A stretch of 6,539 bases of DNA from Deferribacteraceae bacterium (GTDB taxonomy: Bacteria; Chrysiogenota; Deferribacteres; Deferribacterales; JAISNW01). The stretch covers positions 1 to 6,539 of the forward strand of contig JAITJJ010000004.1 in assembly GCA_031278965.1 (NCBI GenBank), in the 5' to 3' direction. Below are positions 6,297-6,539 of the stretch, piece by piece (position 1 is the stretch's first letter; each line of letters opens with the position of its first letter). The notes beneath the pieces were generated by a model. That model was not told the DNA's origin. It searched no databases and worked only from the letters and a program-made list of their open reading frames with translations. Position numbers and translations under genes: made by a program.

Positions 6297-6464
6297 ATGG
6301 AACTTAAACAAAGGCTAAAGGCAGTCCGTAAATATAAGGGGTTGACACAGGCAGTATTTGCTGAAAAACTCCCTGTAAGTATTGATACGGTTCAAAACTG
6401 GGAGTATGGTAAAAGCACCCCTAGTAGTCCGTGTCTTCTAAAAGATTACAAAATTATAGGATAA
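6297..6464 (+). pseudogene. XRE-type helix-turn-helix regulator, probably cut at its 3' end by an insertion sequence
   Basis: A 55-codon frame starts at ATG 6297. Residues 1-41 form a typical XRE/Cro DNA-binding fold: LKQRLKAVRKYKGLTQ, then AVFAEKLPVSIDTVQNWEYG with the WE-x-G signature after the recognition helix. Such proteins usually go on with a conserved PSGPAL-LL-like stretch and more residues. Here the sequence turns into CLLKDYKIIG and stops, and these last codons lie on the antisense of the IS630-like transposase end (6446-6464) and its presumed terminal sequence. The simplest reading is that the insertion removed the native C-terminus and supplied about 12 foreign codons and a stop. 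No good Shine-Dalgarno sequence precedes the ATG. In TA systems such proteins act as antitoxin or autorepressor, but no toxin partner is visible. The truncated protein might still bind DNA. The alternative is an intact 55-residue regulator. Confidence 0.65.
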
Positions 6465-6539
6465 AGCCGTTTAAGTTTAGTTCGGGCATCATCAGTTGTA
6501 AAATGCCAGTTGACACCTTTTTGGTCGCTATTGCGTTTG
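6425..6539 (-). mobile_element. Presumed 3' end of an IS630-like insertion sequence
   Basis: The transposase stop at 6446 should lie close to the element's end, as is usual in IS630 elements, which insert at TA dinucleotides. TA occurs at 6422-6423 and 6425-6426, about 20 bases past the stop, followed by GTCCGTGTCTTCTAAAAG as a candidate terminal repeat. This places the boundary inside the helix-turn-helix gene, right where its family resemblance fades. The other end is outside the window, so the terminal repeat cannot be confirmed here. Confidence 0.4.
6446..6539 (-). CDS. C-terminal end of an IS630-like transposase, continues beyond the window
   Basis: On the - strand, a frame enters from the right edge and ends at TAA (6448-6446) after 30 codons: KRNSDQKGVNWHFTTDDART, then KLKRLYPIIL. 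The pattern NW-x-FTT-(D/E)-DAR-x-KLK-x-LYP close to a stop resembles the extreme C-terminus of a group of IS630/Tc1-mariner-like transposases. The catalytic DDE core lies outside the window, so family assignment rests on this tail alone. Its last codons overlap, antisense, the end of the small helix-turn-helix frame. Confidence 0.6.
   Translation of the reverse strand, partial: KRNSDQKGVNWHFTTDDARTKLKRLYPIIL

Noticed and set aside
5328..6539. tRNA, CRISPR array or riboswitch in the non-coding tail
   Set aside because: No cloverleaf, no regularly spaced repeats and no recognisable riboswitch core were seen on reading both strands.

Overview
The window holds a compact housekeeping operon on the + strand (positions 1 to 5327), followed by about 1.2 kb of decayed accessory DNA (5328 to 6539). 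Gene order in the operon is hpt, ftsH, folP, cdaA, cdaR. The hpt-ftsH pair, a long DHPS with an N-terminal extension, and a cdaA-cdaR pair behind folP together suggest a Gram-negative, deltaproteobacteria-like (Desulfobacterota-type) bacterium. This is an inference from gene order and protein style only; no rRNA or other phylogenetic marker is present.

Operon: hpt lacks only the first base of its start codon, and the window opens with TGA, so it probably overlaps an upstream gene by an ATGA. A 68-base gap with a plausible promoter separates hpt from ftsH. From ftsH on, the genes are almost fused: 2 bases between ftsH and folP, a 1-base overlap between folP and cdaA, and no gap between cdaA and cdaR. 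The encoded functions are purine salvage (Hpt), membrane protein quality control (FtsH), folate synthesis (FolP) and cyclic di-AMP synthesis with its membrane partner (CdaA, CdaR). All five proteins carry their family's key motifs. The gene that often follows cdaR, glmM, is not present.

Accessory tail: 11 bases after the cdaR stop lies a 193-base segment bounded by perfect 12-base inverted repeats, resembling a small non-autonomous mobile element. Then, on the - strand, comes a chimeric remnant: a frameshifted piece of a DDE transposase runs directly into the C-terminal end of a PIN-domain (VapC-like) toxin. After about 280 bases of AT-rich DNA with no recognisable gene, a small XRE-type helix-turn-helix gene on the + strand appears to be cut off at its 3' end by an IS630-like element. 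The transposase C-terminus of that element enters from the right edge on the - strand.

I see no intact new system. The tail reads as a graveyard of toxin-antitoxin and insertion-sequence pieces at the downstream border of a conserved operon. The best leads are the inverted-repeat element, the transposase/PIN junction and the IS-truncated regulator.
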